64,000 nucleotides of DNA from Deltaproteobacteria bacterium HGW-Deltaproteobacteria-18 (GTDB lineage: Bacteria > Desulfobacterota > Desulfovibrionia > Desulfovibrionales > Desulfomicrobiaceae): assembly GCA_002841885.1 (NCBI GenBank), contig PHBE01000001.1, positions 1-64,000 of the forward strand, read 5' to 3'. The position numbers and the translations under genes were made by a program. Positions 36,482-44,929 of this stretch are shown piece after piece; within the stretch, counting starts at the first letter, position 1; every line of letters starts with the position of its first letter. The notes under the pieces were generated by a model. The model saw nothing but the letters and a program-made list of their open reading frames with translations, was not told the DNA's origin and made no database searches.

Positions 36482-38421
36482 GCATCCCTCTGGATTTCAA
36501 GCTCCTGCAGCTCCTTTTCCAGATAGGCCAGATCCGACATCAGCTCTTCAGCCCTGTTCTGCAAGGCCGCGAAACGCTGCCCCAGTTCCCGGGACAGGGG
36601 GACATCCTCATAGGTCGCCGGGTCGGCCAGCCGTGTCTCCACGGTTTCCTGCTCGACGAGATTGGCTTCAAGCTCCGCTTCGAGTTTCTCGTATTTTTTG
36701 CGCAGGGGCTTGAGCTGCTGATAAATTCTGTTGCGCATCTCGGCCTGCTCGCGCTTCTTGAGCTTCTGCTCGTTGCGCACCGCGCGGGTCATGTCGGGTT
36801 TTTCCAGTTCCTGGGCCTCGCGGGCCTTCTTTCGGGCGTGATATTCGTCAAAGCCGCACTGGTGCACTTCGATGCCGTCGGCATGCAGTTCCCAGATTTC
36901 GCTCACCACCTCGCTCAGGAGATAACGGTCATGGGCGACCACCAGCATGGTGCCCTGATACGCAGAGAGCGCGTCCATGAGGGCCTCGCGGCTCTCCATG
37001 TCAAGGTGGTTGGTCGGTTCGTCCAGAATGAGGAAATTGGCACGGCTGAGAAAAAGGGTGCTCAGCACCAGGCGGTTTTTTTCGCCGCCGCTCAGGTCCT
37101 CGACCTTCTTTTCCCAGTAGCGCTCGCCAAGCATGAACAGTCCCAGGGCGGACTTGAGCTGCAGGTCCGTGCACGACGGCGAGGCCAGCCGCTTGATCTC
37201 GGACATGACCGTGAAGGCCGGTCGCACGATGTCGGTCTGGTGCTGGCTGAAGTATCCGGTGACAATGCTCGAACCCATGTTGATGTGGCCCTGGCTGGGC
37301 TTGAGTTGACCGGTGATGAGCTTGATCAGGGTCGATTTGCCCTGGCCGTTGGGGCCGACCAGCCCAATTTTCTGACCACGGTAAATATTGAAGGACAGAT
37401 CCGAAAACAGGACCGAATCCGGAAAGGAAAAGGACAAGTCCACGGCGGAAAGCACGGTCTGATTGCCCCGCTCGGGTTCGGGCCAGCTGAAGGACAGGGT
37501 GCGGGAGCGGGTCTCGGGGGTCAGGGTTTGAAGCTCGCTTTGCAGCTTGCCAATCTGGCCGAGCCTGCTCTGGGCCTGCTTGGCCTTGGTGGCCTTGGCT
37601 CGGAAACGGTCAACGAAGGCCTGTTTCTTACCGATCTCCGTACGGAGTTTTTCGGCCTGCCGCCGAACCTGATCATTGCGTTCGGCGTTCCATTCCAGAA
37701 ACTGGGTAAAGTTGCCGTCGCGTAAAAAAGGCTTTTCTCCGCCGAGAAACAGGACCTTGTTTGCGACCCGGTCCAGAAAATAGCGATCGTGAGCCACGAA
37801 GACGAGAACGCCCTCGAAGTTCAGCACGTAAGATTCAAGCCACTCCACGGCTTCAAGGTCGAGATGGTTTGTCGGCTCGTCCAGGAAGAGAATATCGGCC
37901 CCGGCCACCAGCACCCGGGCCAGCTTGGCCCGTTCGCGCCAGCCGCCGCTCAGCTCTCCCACGGGGCGGGAAAAAACCGCTGGCGCAAACCCCAGGCCGG
38001 AAAGGATGGCGTGGGCCCTGTGCTCGGGATTGTACCCGTACTGATGCTCCAATTCCTCCTGCCGGTCGTGCAGCCGGATCAAGGCGGCCTCGTCGCCCTG
38101 ATCCAGGGCGGCGCGCCACTGCGTCCAGAATTCCCCCCATGAGGGCAGCACCTCCAGCACAAAATCCTGCAGGGGTTTGACCAAATCGGCTGCGCCCAGT
38201 TCCTGGCGCACGAATCCGATCTGCGAACCTTTGGGCACGGTGACCTTGCCGGAGTCGGGCACGGTCTCCCCGGCCATTATCATGAGCAGCGTGGACTTGC
38301 CGCACCCGTTGGGACCAACCAGGGCAAGACGGGTCCCGGAATGGACCTCCATGGACAGGCCCATGAAGAGATCCACTCCGGAATATGCCTTGGAAACAGC
38401 TTGAACGGTAATCTTGGACAT
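36478..38421 (-). CDS. ABC-F family ATPase (ribosome-associated, Uup/YheS-like)
   Basis: 647 residues with two ABC cassettes and no membrane segment. Walker A GPNGCGKST (~38) and GPNGQGKST (~355); signatures LSGGWRERAKLARVL and LSGGEKNRLVLSTLF; LFLDEPTNHLD and LILDEPTNHLD Walker B. The inter-cassette linker is charged (residues ~235-300), and a C-terminal coiled coil covers ~545-645. These are marks of ABC-F translation factors that act in the ribosomal E site. The start overlaps the stop of the upstream gene by one base (TAATG on the minus strand). Confidence 0.9.
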   Translation of the reverse strand: MSKITVQAVSKAYSGVDLFMGLSMEVHSGTRLALVGPNGCGKSTLLMIMAGETVPDSGKVTVPKGSQIGFVRQELGAADLVKPLQDFVLEVLPSWGEFWTQWRAALDQGDEAALIRLHDRQEELEHQYGYNPEHRAHAILSGLGFAPAVFSRPVGELSGGWRERAKLARVLVAGADILFLDEPTNHLDLEAVEWLESYVLNFEGVLVFVAHDRYFLDRVANKVLFLGGEKPFLRDGNFTQFLEWNAERNDQVRRQAEKLRTEIGKKQAFVDRFRAKATKAKQAQSRLGQIGKLQSELQTLTPETRSRTLSFSWPEPERGNQTVLSAVDLSFSFPDSVLFSDLSFNIYRGQKIGLVGPNGQGKSTLIKLITGQLKPSQGHINMGSSIVTGYFSQHQTDIVRPAFTVMSEIKRLASPSCTDLQLKSALGLFMLGERYWEKKVEDLSGGEKNRLVLSTLFLSRANFLILDEPTNHLDMESREALMDALSAYQGTMLVVAHDRYLLSEVVSEIWELHADGIEVHQCGFDEYHARKKAREAQELEKPDMTRAVRNEQKLKKREQAEMRNRIYQQLKPLRKKYEKLEAELEANLVEQETVETRLADPATYEDVPLSRELGQRFAALQNRAEELMSDLAYLEKELQELEIQRDA

Positions 38422-38843
38422 TATTCCGCTTCGAAGAAAATGGACATCTGGGTCATCAGCGATGTGACGGACTTGTTGAACATGTCTTCGGAGAAATCCG
38501 AGGCCACGAACTTGGTCTGCAGCATGAGGAACTCCTCCTGCTCTTCACCGAGCGGCGGGGTGATGGTCAGAGAAGCGCCGAGCAGGTCGCCGTTGATGAT
38601 CAGAAGATCCATCAGGTCTTCCTTGCTGATCTCTTCGATGGAACCCAGGGACAGGGACACGGTCACCGTGGGCACATCGAGGGTGCCCTCGTTTGATTCC
38701 AGGGACAGAAAGCCGCTGGCGTCCTCGCCAAGTTCAAAACCCCAGATCGCGCCGTCTTCAGAAGCCGGAGAAACCAGTTCGCTCTCGGTCGCGGCCGTTT
38801 TGAGGACGGTTTCCATTTCCTTGGCAAATTTAATCAGATCCAT
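38421..38843 (-). CDS. Small acidic protein of unknown function
   Basis: 140 residues, strongly acidic, no signal or membrane segment. The pattern of short beta segments (GFLSLESNEG, VTVSLSLGSI, SLTITPP) between helices recalls small chaperone-like folds such as YbjN or type III chaperones, but this is only an impression. It is translationally coupled to the ABC-F gene (stop/start overlap of one base). Function unknown. Confidence 0.68.
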   Translation of the reverse strand: MDLIKFAKEMETVLKTAATESELVSPASEDGAIWGFELGEDASGFLSLESNEGTLDVPTVTVSLSLGSIEEISKEDLMDLLIINGDLLGASLTITPPLGEEQEEFLMLQTKFVASDFSEDMFNKSVTSLMTQMSIFFEAE

Positions 38844-38881
38844 ATAAGCACCTCAACGTGTAAAAGTGTGATGCCGGCCCT

Positions 38882-39883
38882 TCAGGCGGCCAGCAGAAAA
38901 TGTATCCCGGCAATCCAGCCCCGCTCTTCAAGCTCCGAGGCGATGCGCGCTCCGGCTCCCCTGCTTCCCACATATGACAGGAGAAATTCCCCCTGCGGAG
39001 CGCCCACTTCGTGCCATGAACGGACCGGACGGCCGCTGGCCCGCTGGCCGATCTTGGCCGGATCGACCTCCAGCCAGCAATCGATGACAATGCCGTGTTC
39101 CTCAAGCATCAGGGCCCGACGCCGGGTGATGCGCCCGCCGCCGATGATCGACACCCGTCCTATCCCCCTTGAATCAAGCCATCGGGCCAGATATGCGGCC
39201 TTGGTGCGATAGAATGCATCGGGATCGTAACGAGGGTCAGTGCGCGTGAGCCGGGAAGGCGGATCATTCCAGATCAGCACCTCCTGGGGGACCTTGTCCA
39301 TGCGCACACCGGCGGCCATCAGACGCAGCAAAAACTCGTAATCTTCTGGAAACGGGCCGTCATAAAACGGGCCGCACCGGCTGACAAGCTCTTTGCGGAA
39401 CATTATGCTCGGATTGGCATAAGGTGATTCCACAAAGCGTGACAGGGAAATTTCCTCTTCCGTCACCAGGGTGTTGGTCCAGTCCACATAGGCCTTGTAG
39501 CCCCGGCCGGTCTCGGGATCGCCGCCGAAAAGGACCCGCCCGCCGACCAGGCCCAGGTGGGAATGGCGGTCCAGGTGGGCTTTTTGCACAGCCAGGCGCC
39601 CCGGCAAACAGACATCGTCGCTGTCCATGCGGGCCACATACTCGCCCCGGCACTGCTCAAGGGCAAAATTCATGGCCTGCACCACGCCGCCGTGGGGGCG
39701 ATCGAAAACGCGAATCCTGGAATCCCTGGCAGCGTATCGCCGAAGCAGGGCAAGGGTGTCGTCAAGGGATCCGTCGTTGACGGCCACGACCTCGAATTCC
39801 TCCCAGGTCTGAGCCAGCAGGCTGTCCAGGCAGGCCCCAAGGCCTTCCCCGGAATTGTAGCACGGCAACGCGACGGATATCAC
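38882..39883 (-). CDS. Glycosyltransferase family 2 with C-terminal nucleotide-binding-like domain
   Basis: 333 residues from GTG 39883, preceded by a GGGGGGACAGG stretch; the frame to 40087 has no family similarity. Residues 1-220 are a GT-A fold: SVALPCYNSGEGLGACLDSL, AVNDGSLDDT, ARMDSDDVCLPGRL (DxD) and FPEDYEFLLRLMAAG. Residues ~245-333 begin VSIIGGGRITRRRALMLEEHG, a small Rossmann-like domain like the N-terminal domain of PglD-type sugar acyltransferases. Such a fusion is uncommon and may bind a nucleotide or sugar. Divergent from mutY. Confidence 0.82.
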   Translation of the reverse strand: MISVALPCYNSGEGLGACLDSLLAQTWEEFEVVAVNDGSLDDTLALLRRYAARDSRIRVFDRPHGGVVQAMNFALEQCRGEYVARMDSDDVCLPGRLAVQKAHLDRHSHLGLVGGRVLFGGDPETGRGYKAYVDWTNTLVTEEEISLSRFVESPYANPSIMFRKELVSRCGPFYDGPFPEDYEFLLRLMAAGVRMDKVPQEVLIWNDPPSRLTRTDPRYDPDAFYRTKAAYLARWLDSRGIGRVSIIGGGRITRRRALMLEEHGIVIDCWLEVDPAKIGQRASGRPVRSWHEVGAPQGEFLLSYVGSRGAGARIASELEERGWIAGIHFLLAA

Positions 39884-40099
39884 GCCCTGTCCCCCCTGGT
39901 GCAATGGCAATGGACACGGACCGCGCTCACGGCCGCAAATCGGACCCAGACAAAAGACATGAAATTTGCAAACCTCCCAAGCGACAATTTCGGACCGCCC
40001 TTGACAGCGCGCCCAGCGCTGACCAAAGCAGAAATCAGATTTCATATTTCCCGCGCAAGGTAAATCCGCCCGCGAGCCCCAAACCACGGAACCCCGTCA

Positions 40100-41202
40100 A
40101 TGCCTTCAACGCCACCAAACGGCACCGCTTCCGAAACTCTCATTGCAGAAACCCTGCTGGACTGGTGCCCTGGCGCGAAACCTACAGCCCCTACCACATC
40201 TGGATCTCGGAGATCATGCTGCAGCAGACCCAGATGGAGCGCGGCGTGGAATATTTCAGGCGCTGGATCGACCGTTTTCCGGATGTGACCAGTCTGGCCC
40301 AGGCTCCGCAAGACGAGATCCTGAAACACTGGGAGGGCCTTGGCTACTATTCACGCGCCCGCAATCTGCACAAGGCGGCGCAAGTGGTCATGGAACATCA
40401 CGGCGGAACCCTGCCGTCCTCCATGGAAGGACTGCTGGCCCTGCCCGGGATCGGCCCCTACACGGCCAGGGCCATTGCCAGCATCGCCTTCAAACAGGAC
40501 GTCTGCGTCGTGGACGCCAACGTCGAACGGGTCGTTAGCCGTCTGTACAACATCGAGCAACCAGTAAAATCCCGTCAGGCCCAGAAAGAAATCAGCGAAT
40601 ACGGACAGCGCCTCCTGCCAAGTGGGCATGCGCGAAACTTCAACCAGGCGTTGATGGAATTCGGCAGCCTCGTCTGCACGCCCAGAAGTCCGTCCTGCCC
40701 GCAGTGCCCCCTGGCGCAATGGTGCCGGGCCAGGGAGGCTGGAGTGCAGGAGGAAAGGCCTGTCGTGGTCAAAGCCCCCTCCCCCGTCTATCTGACCATG
40801 GCCACGGGCATACTGATCCATGAAGGAAGGATTCTGACGCAAAAACGGCTGGCCGAAGACGTCTGGGGCAACCTCTGGGAATTCCCGGGCGGCGTCGTGG
40901 AAGACGGGGAGACACCGCACGAGGCCGTGATCCGCGAATACATGGAAGAGACGGGCCTCGTCGTGAACCACCCCGAACCCATCGCGTCTTTCAAACACTC
41001 CTTCACGCGCTTCCGCGTGACCCTGCACGCCTTCAGCGTCACCCTGCTCTCGAGCCCCGAGGAACTGAGCCTTCAGGCCGCTCAGGAGCATCGCTGGGCC
41101 AGCTGGTCCGAAATCATGAAGCTGGCCTTTCCGGCCGGTCACCGCAAACTCGTCCGCCACCTCGAGAACGATCAAAAATTTTTGGCAAAGGTACAACCAT
41201 GA
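40100..41202 (+). CDS. mutY: A/G-specific adenine glycosylase (apparent frameshift and small deletion near the start)
   Basis: Removes adenine mispaired with 8-oxoguanine. The N-terminus is in frame 2 from ATG 40100 (ASETLIAETLLDW). From about 40165 the family continues in frame 1 (VPWRETYSPYHIWISEIMLQ), without the ~8 residues normally found between LLDW and LPW. The catalytic core is otherwise intact: SEIMLQQTQ (Glu), LPGIGPYTARAIASIAF helix-hairpin-helix, VVDANVERVV (Asp), [4Fe-4S] ligands C-x6-C-x2-C-x5-C in CTPRSPSCPQCPLAQWC, and a C-terminal Nudix-like domain. Frame 1 is open from 39904, but its upstream part is not MutY-like; a GTG at 40165 has no ribosome site. It is a damaged gene, or one sequencing error hides an intact start. 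Confidence 0.75.
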
Positions 41203-42050
41203 TCACGTTTCTGCTGACCGCCTTCCTCACGCTGACGCTCCTTCTCGCCCTCCTGACCTACACGCTGTACTGTTACGAGGAGTGCAACCAGACGGGCAAG
41301 CCGCTGGGTCCATTTCTGGCCCTGGCCGGAAAAACTGCCCTGCGCAGCATCGCAAGCGAAATGGCGATCCTGCTGCTGCACCCCCTGGGTCTGTGGCCGC
41401 GGCTCTGGAAGGAACCGACCGGCGGACGGGATCTGGTGGTGCTCGTGCATGGGCTTTTTCACAACCAGAGCGCCTGGGTTCTCTTTCGTCGCTGGATGCA
41501 GGCCCACGGTTTCGCCACGGTCTGTGTTTCCTATGCGAGCTGGGGTGCCGAGTGGGACGAAACCGTGGCCGCCCTGCGGGAGGACCTGGAATCCCTGCTG
41601 GCCACGTACCCCGACCGGGAAGTGCATCTGGTAGGGCACAGCATGGGCGGCCTGCTCCTGTGGTCGGCCCTGGCGCAGCTTCAGGGTTCCAGCCGCATAA
41701 AGAGCTTCGTGACCATGGGCACGCCTTTTGCCGGAAGCAAGCTCTCCCCCTTTGCGCTGACCTCGCTGGGCAGATATCTTGACTACCAGGGCGAAACCGT
41801 GCGCGCAGTCACGCAACTGCCTCTGCCCTCCCACGTGCGCCGTCTGGCCCTGCATTCTCCGGCGGACAACATGGTGCTGCCCAACGCGGCCCTGCGCTGC
41901 ACGGCTCCGGGATGGGAACAGGTGACGACACGGCCCGTAAGCCATGTCGCCATGCTCCATTCTCGCGAGGTGTTCCGGGAAGTCCGGAGCTGGATCAGCG
42001 CCGAGCTGGCAAACGAAAGGTCACAGGCCGCCGCTCAGGACCCTGCCTGA
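41199..42050 (+). CDS. Membrane-anchored alpha/beta hydrolase (lipase/esterase-like)
   Basis: 283 residues. An N-terminal membrane segment (about 3-25) is followed by an alpha/beta-hydrolase: LVVLVHGLFHNQSAW (oxyanion loop), LVGHSMGGLLLWSAL with the Ser nucleophile, and PVSHVAML with the likely His. Resembles triacylglycerol-lipase/PGAP1-like esterases; substrate unknown. The start overlaps the mutY stop by 4 bases (ATGA), so they are translated together. Confidence 0.82.
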   Translation: MITFLLTAFLTLTLLLALLTYTLYCYEECNQTGKPLGPFLALAGKTALRSIASEMAILLLHPLGLWPRLWKEPTGGRDLVVLVHGLFHNQSAWVLFRRWMQAHGFATVCVSYASWGAEWDETVAALREDLESLLATYPDREVHLVGHSMGGLLLWSALAQLQGSSRIKSFVTMGTPFAGSKLSPFALTSLGRYLDYQGETVRAVTQLPLPSHVRRLALHSPADNMVLPNAALRCTAPGWEQVTTRPVSHVAMLHSREVFREVRSWISAELANERSQAAAQDPA

Positions 42051-42057
42051 GCCCCTG

Positions 42058-42085
42058 CCTGCCCCGCCTGCGCGGGACGGGCAGG
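42058..42085. terminator. Hairpin between convergent hydrolase and potC genes
   Basis: Stem CCTGCCC / GGGCAGG, with CGC/GCG pairing possible in the loop, lies between the two convergent stop codons. No strong T run on either side, so termination efficiency is uncertain. Confidence 0.5.
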
Positions 42086-42094
42086 ACCGATTTC

Positions 42095-42955
42095 TCACTT
42101 CAGCCCTTCCTTGCGATCAAGGTACAGGTTGGTCAGGGCCAGCACGGACGTGCCGATGATGAGCAAAAGCGATATGGCGTTGATCACGGGCGTCGAGCCG
42201 TCGCGAACCTGCAGGTACAGATTGATGGGCAGGGTGGGCTGCGAGCCGACCAGAAAGAGGGTGGTGTTGAAATTCTCGAAGCTCATCAAGAAGGCCACGG
42301 CCCCTGAGCCGATGATCGATGAGCGCAGATAGCGCAGGGTTATGTGCCAGATGACCTCGAAGCGGGTCGCGCCGAGGTTCAGCGCCGCCTCTTCCAGGGA
42401 ATGGTCGAACTTGCGCAGCTTGGCCGAAACCACCAGCGTCACGAAGGTGGTGATGAAGGAAAACTGCCCCACCACCACCAGCCAGAAGCTGGGCCTGAAG
42501 AGATCGAAATCCAGGTTCCAGTGATCCTCGAAATAGATTCCCGCCGTTGTCGCCCCCAGCAGAATGGAGATGCCCAGGATCACGCCCGGAATGACCAGCG
42601 GGGCGAGCATCAGAAAATACAGAAAATTCTTGCCCTTGAAATTCTCCTGCTCAAACAGGAACGCGGCGCAGACTCCCACCACCACGCATGAAACCGAGAC
42701 CCAGAGCGCGGTCTGGAAGCTGACCCAGATGGCGCGCAGGTTGTCGGAATCCTCGAAGATGCCGACCCGTTGGGGTCCGGCCGAGAAAAACCAGTCCAGG
42801 GTGAAGCCGCGCCAGGGCAGGGACGGAAAGTCGGAATTGTTGAAGGCCAGCACGCAGGTCACCAGGAGCGGCGCGAACAGGAAAAAGAAATAGAGCAGGA
42901 TGAAGACCACGAAAGCGCGGTCGTAGGCACGGGATCTTGGCAACGAGCGGATCAT
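42095..42955 (-). CDS. potC: Spermidine/putrescine ABC transporter permease
   Basis: 286 residues from ATG 42955, which overlaps the potB stop by 4 bases; upstream frame to 43105 is potB shadow. Six membrane segments and the inner-membrane permease EAA-like loop EEAALNLGATRFEVIWHITL. Pairs with PotB to form the channel for polyamine import. Last gene of potDABC. Confidence 0.9.
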   Translation of the reverse strand: MIRSLPRSRAYDRAFVVFILLYFFFLFAPLLVTCVLAFNNSDFPSLPWRGFTLDWFFSAGPQRVGIFEDSDNLRAIWVSFQTALWVSVSCVVVGVCAAFLFEQENFKGKNFLYFLMLAPLVIPGVILGISILLGATTAGIYFEDHWNLDFDLFRPSFWLVVVGQFSFITTFVTLVVSAKLRKFDHSLEEAALNLGATRFEVIWHITLRYLRSSIIGSGAVAFLMSFENFNTTLFLVGSQPTLPINLYLQVRDGSTPVINAISLLLIIGTSVLALTNLYLDRKEGLK

Positions 42956-43788
42956 GACGCCACCTCGCCCAGACGCTGTCCCGAAAGCTTGAGCCCGACC
43001 CAGATGATGCCGGAGCTTAAGACCAGCAGCAAAAAGCCGAAGGCCGCGCCCTGGTTCCAGTTGAAACTGGCGATAAACTGGTTGTAGATCTGCTCCGTGA
43101 ACCACAGCGAGTTCTTGCCGCCCATGAGGTTGGGGGTCAGGTAGTTGCCGAGCACCAGCATGAAGACCACGATGGAACCGGACGTGATGCCTGGCTTGCA
43201 GTGCGGAATGATGATCGTGCGCCAGATGCAGCTCTTGCTCGCGCCAAGGTCGTAGGCGGCCTCGACCAGACTGTCGTCCAGGCTCTCCATGACCGAGACC
43301 AGCGGCACGACCATGAACAGCATGGACGTGTACACAAGGCCCATGATCATGGTCGCGTCGTTGTAGAGCATCTCGATGGGCCGCTCAACGAGGCCAAGCT
43401 GCAGCAGGAAATAATTGATGACCCCGGATTCGCGCAGCAGGATCATCCAGCCGTAAACCCGCACCAGTTCGCTGACCCAGAACGGCAGTAGCAGGAGGAC
43501 CATAAGGAACCCGCGCACCCCCGGTCTTGAAAGCTTGGTGATGTAGAAGGCCACGGGCAAGGACACGATCAGGGTCAAAAACGTGGTGATGACGGAGTAG
43601 GCTGCCGTGCGCACGAAGGTCAGCCAGTAGATGGGCTCCATGAAAAAATTGCCGTAATTGGCGAGGCTCCAACTCTTGCCGACCCTGAAGCTGAGGATCA
43701 AAAGATCCAGGTGCGGCAGCACGATGAGCAGAACAAGCCACATCAGCACCGGGGCCAGAAAAATCCAGAACAGCCCGGAGCGCTTCAT
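42952..43788 (-). CDS. potB: Spermidine/putrescine ABC transporter permease
   Basis: 278 residues, six membrane segments. The EAA loop is LVEAAYDLGASKSCIWRTII. First permease of the pot transporter; overlaps potA upstream (ATGA 43785-43788) and potC downstream (ATGA 42952-42955), so subunit synthesis is coupled. Confidence 0.9.
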   Translation of the reverse strand: MKRSGLFWIFLAPVLMWLVLLIVLPHLDLLILSFRVGKSWSLANYGNFFMEPIYWLTFVRTAAYSVITTFLTLIVSLPVAFYITKLSRPGVRGFLMVLLLLPFWVSELVRVYGWMILLRESGVINYFLLQLGLVERPIEMLYNDATMIMGLVYTSMLFMVVPLVSVMESLDDSLVEAAYDLGASKSCIWRTIIIPHCKPGITSGSIVVFMLVLGNYLTPNLMGGKNSLWFTEQIYNQFIASFNWNQGAAFGFLLLVLSSGIIWVGLKLSGQRLGEVAS

Positions 43789-44870
43789 GGCGTCTCCTCC
43801 TGCGCGAACGCGATGCCGGACTGGGGATGCCAGCCCAGGGTGATGCTTTCACCGGGACGGATGTGATCGAAAGAGCGGTTCTGAGGCAGGGCCACGAGCA
43901 GCTCGTGACCGGCGGCGGTGGCAGTCAGCAGGCGGCTGTTGGCCCCGTCGAAGAGAATGGCCTTGACCGTGACGCCGAAGGTGTTGAGCCCGGCCGGATC
44001 GGACGGTTCGATGACCATGGCCTCGGGACGCAGAAAAAGAGTGGCCGGACCCTTGCGCGCATCGGCCTTCTTGCGGGCGCGGAAAACCAGGTTTTCGTCC
44101 GTGCGGATCAGCACCGTTTGGTCGTCCATCTCCTCCACCTTTCCGGCCCAGCGGTTGTTGTCGCCCACGAATCCCGCCACGAAGGGGGTGTGAGGATCGC
44201 CGTAAAGCTCCTGCGGGGAGCCGACCTGCTCGAAGCGCCCCCTGTTCATGACCGCCACGGTGTCGGACATGACCAGGGCTTCGGACTGATCGTGGGTGAT
44301 GTAGACAAAGGTCGTGCCGATCTTGGCCTGAAGCTTCTTGAGCTCGACCTTCATCTGTTCCCTGAGCTTCAGGTCGAGCGCGCCAAGCGGCTCGTCCAGC
44401 AGCAGGACCTTCGGTTCGAGCACCAGGCAGCGGGCGATGGCCACACGCTGTTTCTGACCGCCGGAGAGCTGCTGGATGCGCTTGGCGCCGAATCCGGGCA
44501 GATCCACCCGCTCCAGAATCTCCTCCGTGCGGCGGCGGATCTCGGCGGCAGGCACCTTGCGGCGTTTCAGGCCAAAGGCGATGTTCTCGGCCACGTCCAT
44601 CATCGGAAAAAGAGCCAGATGCTGAAAAACCAGATTGACGGGCCGGTTATTGGGAGTCACCCCGCGCACGTCCTGCCCGCTTATCTCGATGCGCCCGTCC
44701 GTCTGCTCCTCGAATCCGGCGATCATGCGCAAAAGCGTGGTCTTGCCGCAGCCCGAAGGCCCGAGGATGGAAAAAAAGGAGCCCTTGGGCACGGAAAAAG
44801 AGACATCGTCCACGGCGACAAACGTCCCGAACTTCTTGACCAGACCCGTGATGACCAGATCGTATTGCAT
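43785..44870 (-). CDS. potA: Spermidine/putrescine ABC transporter ATP-binding protein
   Basis: 361 residues. Walker A GPSGCGKTTLLRMIAG, Q-loop FQHLALFPMMDVAENIAFGL, signature LSGGQKQRVAIARCL, Walker B VLLLDEPLGALD, H-loop ITHDQSEAL. A C-terminal TOBE/regulatory domain occupies about residues 240-361. Energises PotBC import. Separated from potD by an intrinsic terminator. Confidence 0.92.
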   Translation of the reverse strand: MQYDLVITGLVKKFGTFVAVDDVSFSVPKGSFFSILGPSGCGKTTLLRMIAGFEEQTDGRIEISGQDVRGVTPNNRPVNLVFQHLALFPMMDVAENIAFGLKRRKVPAAEIRRRTEEILERVDLPGFGAKRIQQLSGGQKQRVAIARCLVLEPKVLLLDEPLGALDLKLREQMKVELKKLQAKIGTTFVYITHDQSEALVMSDTVAVMNRGRFEQVGSPQELYGDPHTPFVAGFVGDNNRWAGKVEEMDDQTVLIRTDENLVFRARKKADARKGPATLFLRPEAMVIEPSDPAGLNTFGVTVKAILFDGANSRLLTATAAGHELLVALPQNRSFDHIRPGESITLGWHPQSGIAFAQEETP

Positions 44871-44885
44871 GCGCCTTCCGTTATG

Positions 44886-44923
44886 AAAAAAATGAGGTCC
44901 GAAGCCTGGGTGACTTCGGACCT
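44886..44923 (-). terminator. Intrinsic terminator inside the pot operon (potD-potA gap)
   Basis: On the minus strand a perfect 10-bp stem AGGTCCGAAG / CTTCGGACCT with a 9-base loop is followed by CA and seven T, just after the potD stop and about 16 bases before potA. It should cut most transcripts after potD and leave fewer for potABC. Confidence 0.82.
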
Positions 44924-44929
44924 ACGTGC

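Noticed and set aside
39904-40164. N-terminal extension of the mutY frame from ATG 39904
   Set aside because: The 87 codons have no MutY similarity, whereas frame 2 from 40100 encodes the expected N-terminus.
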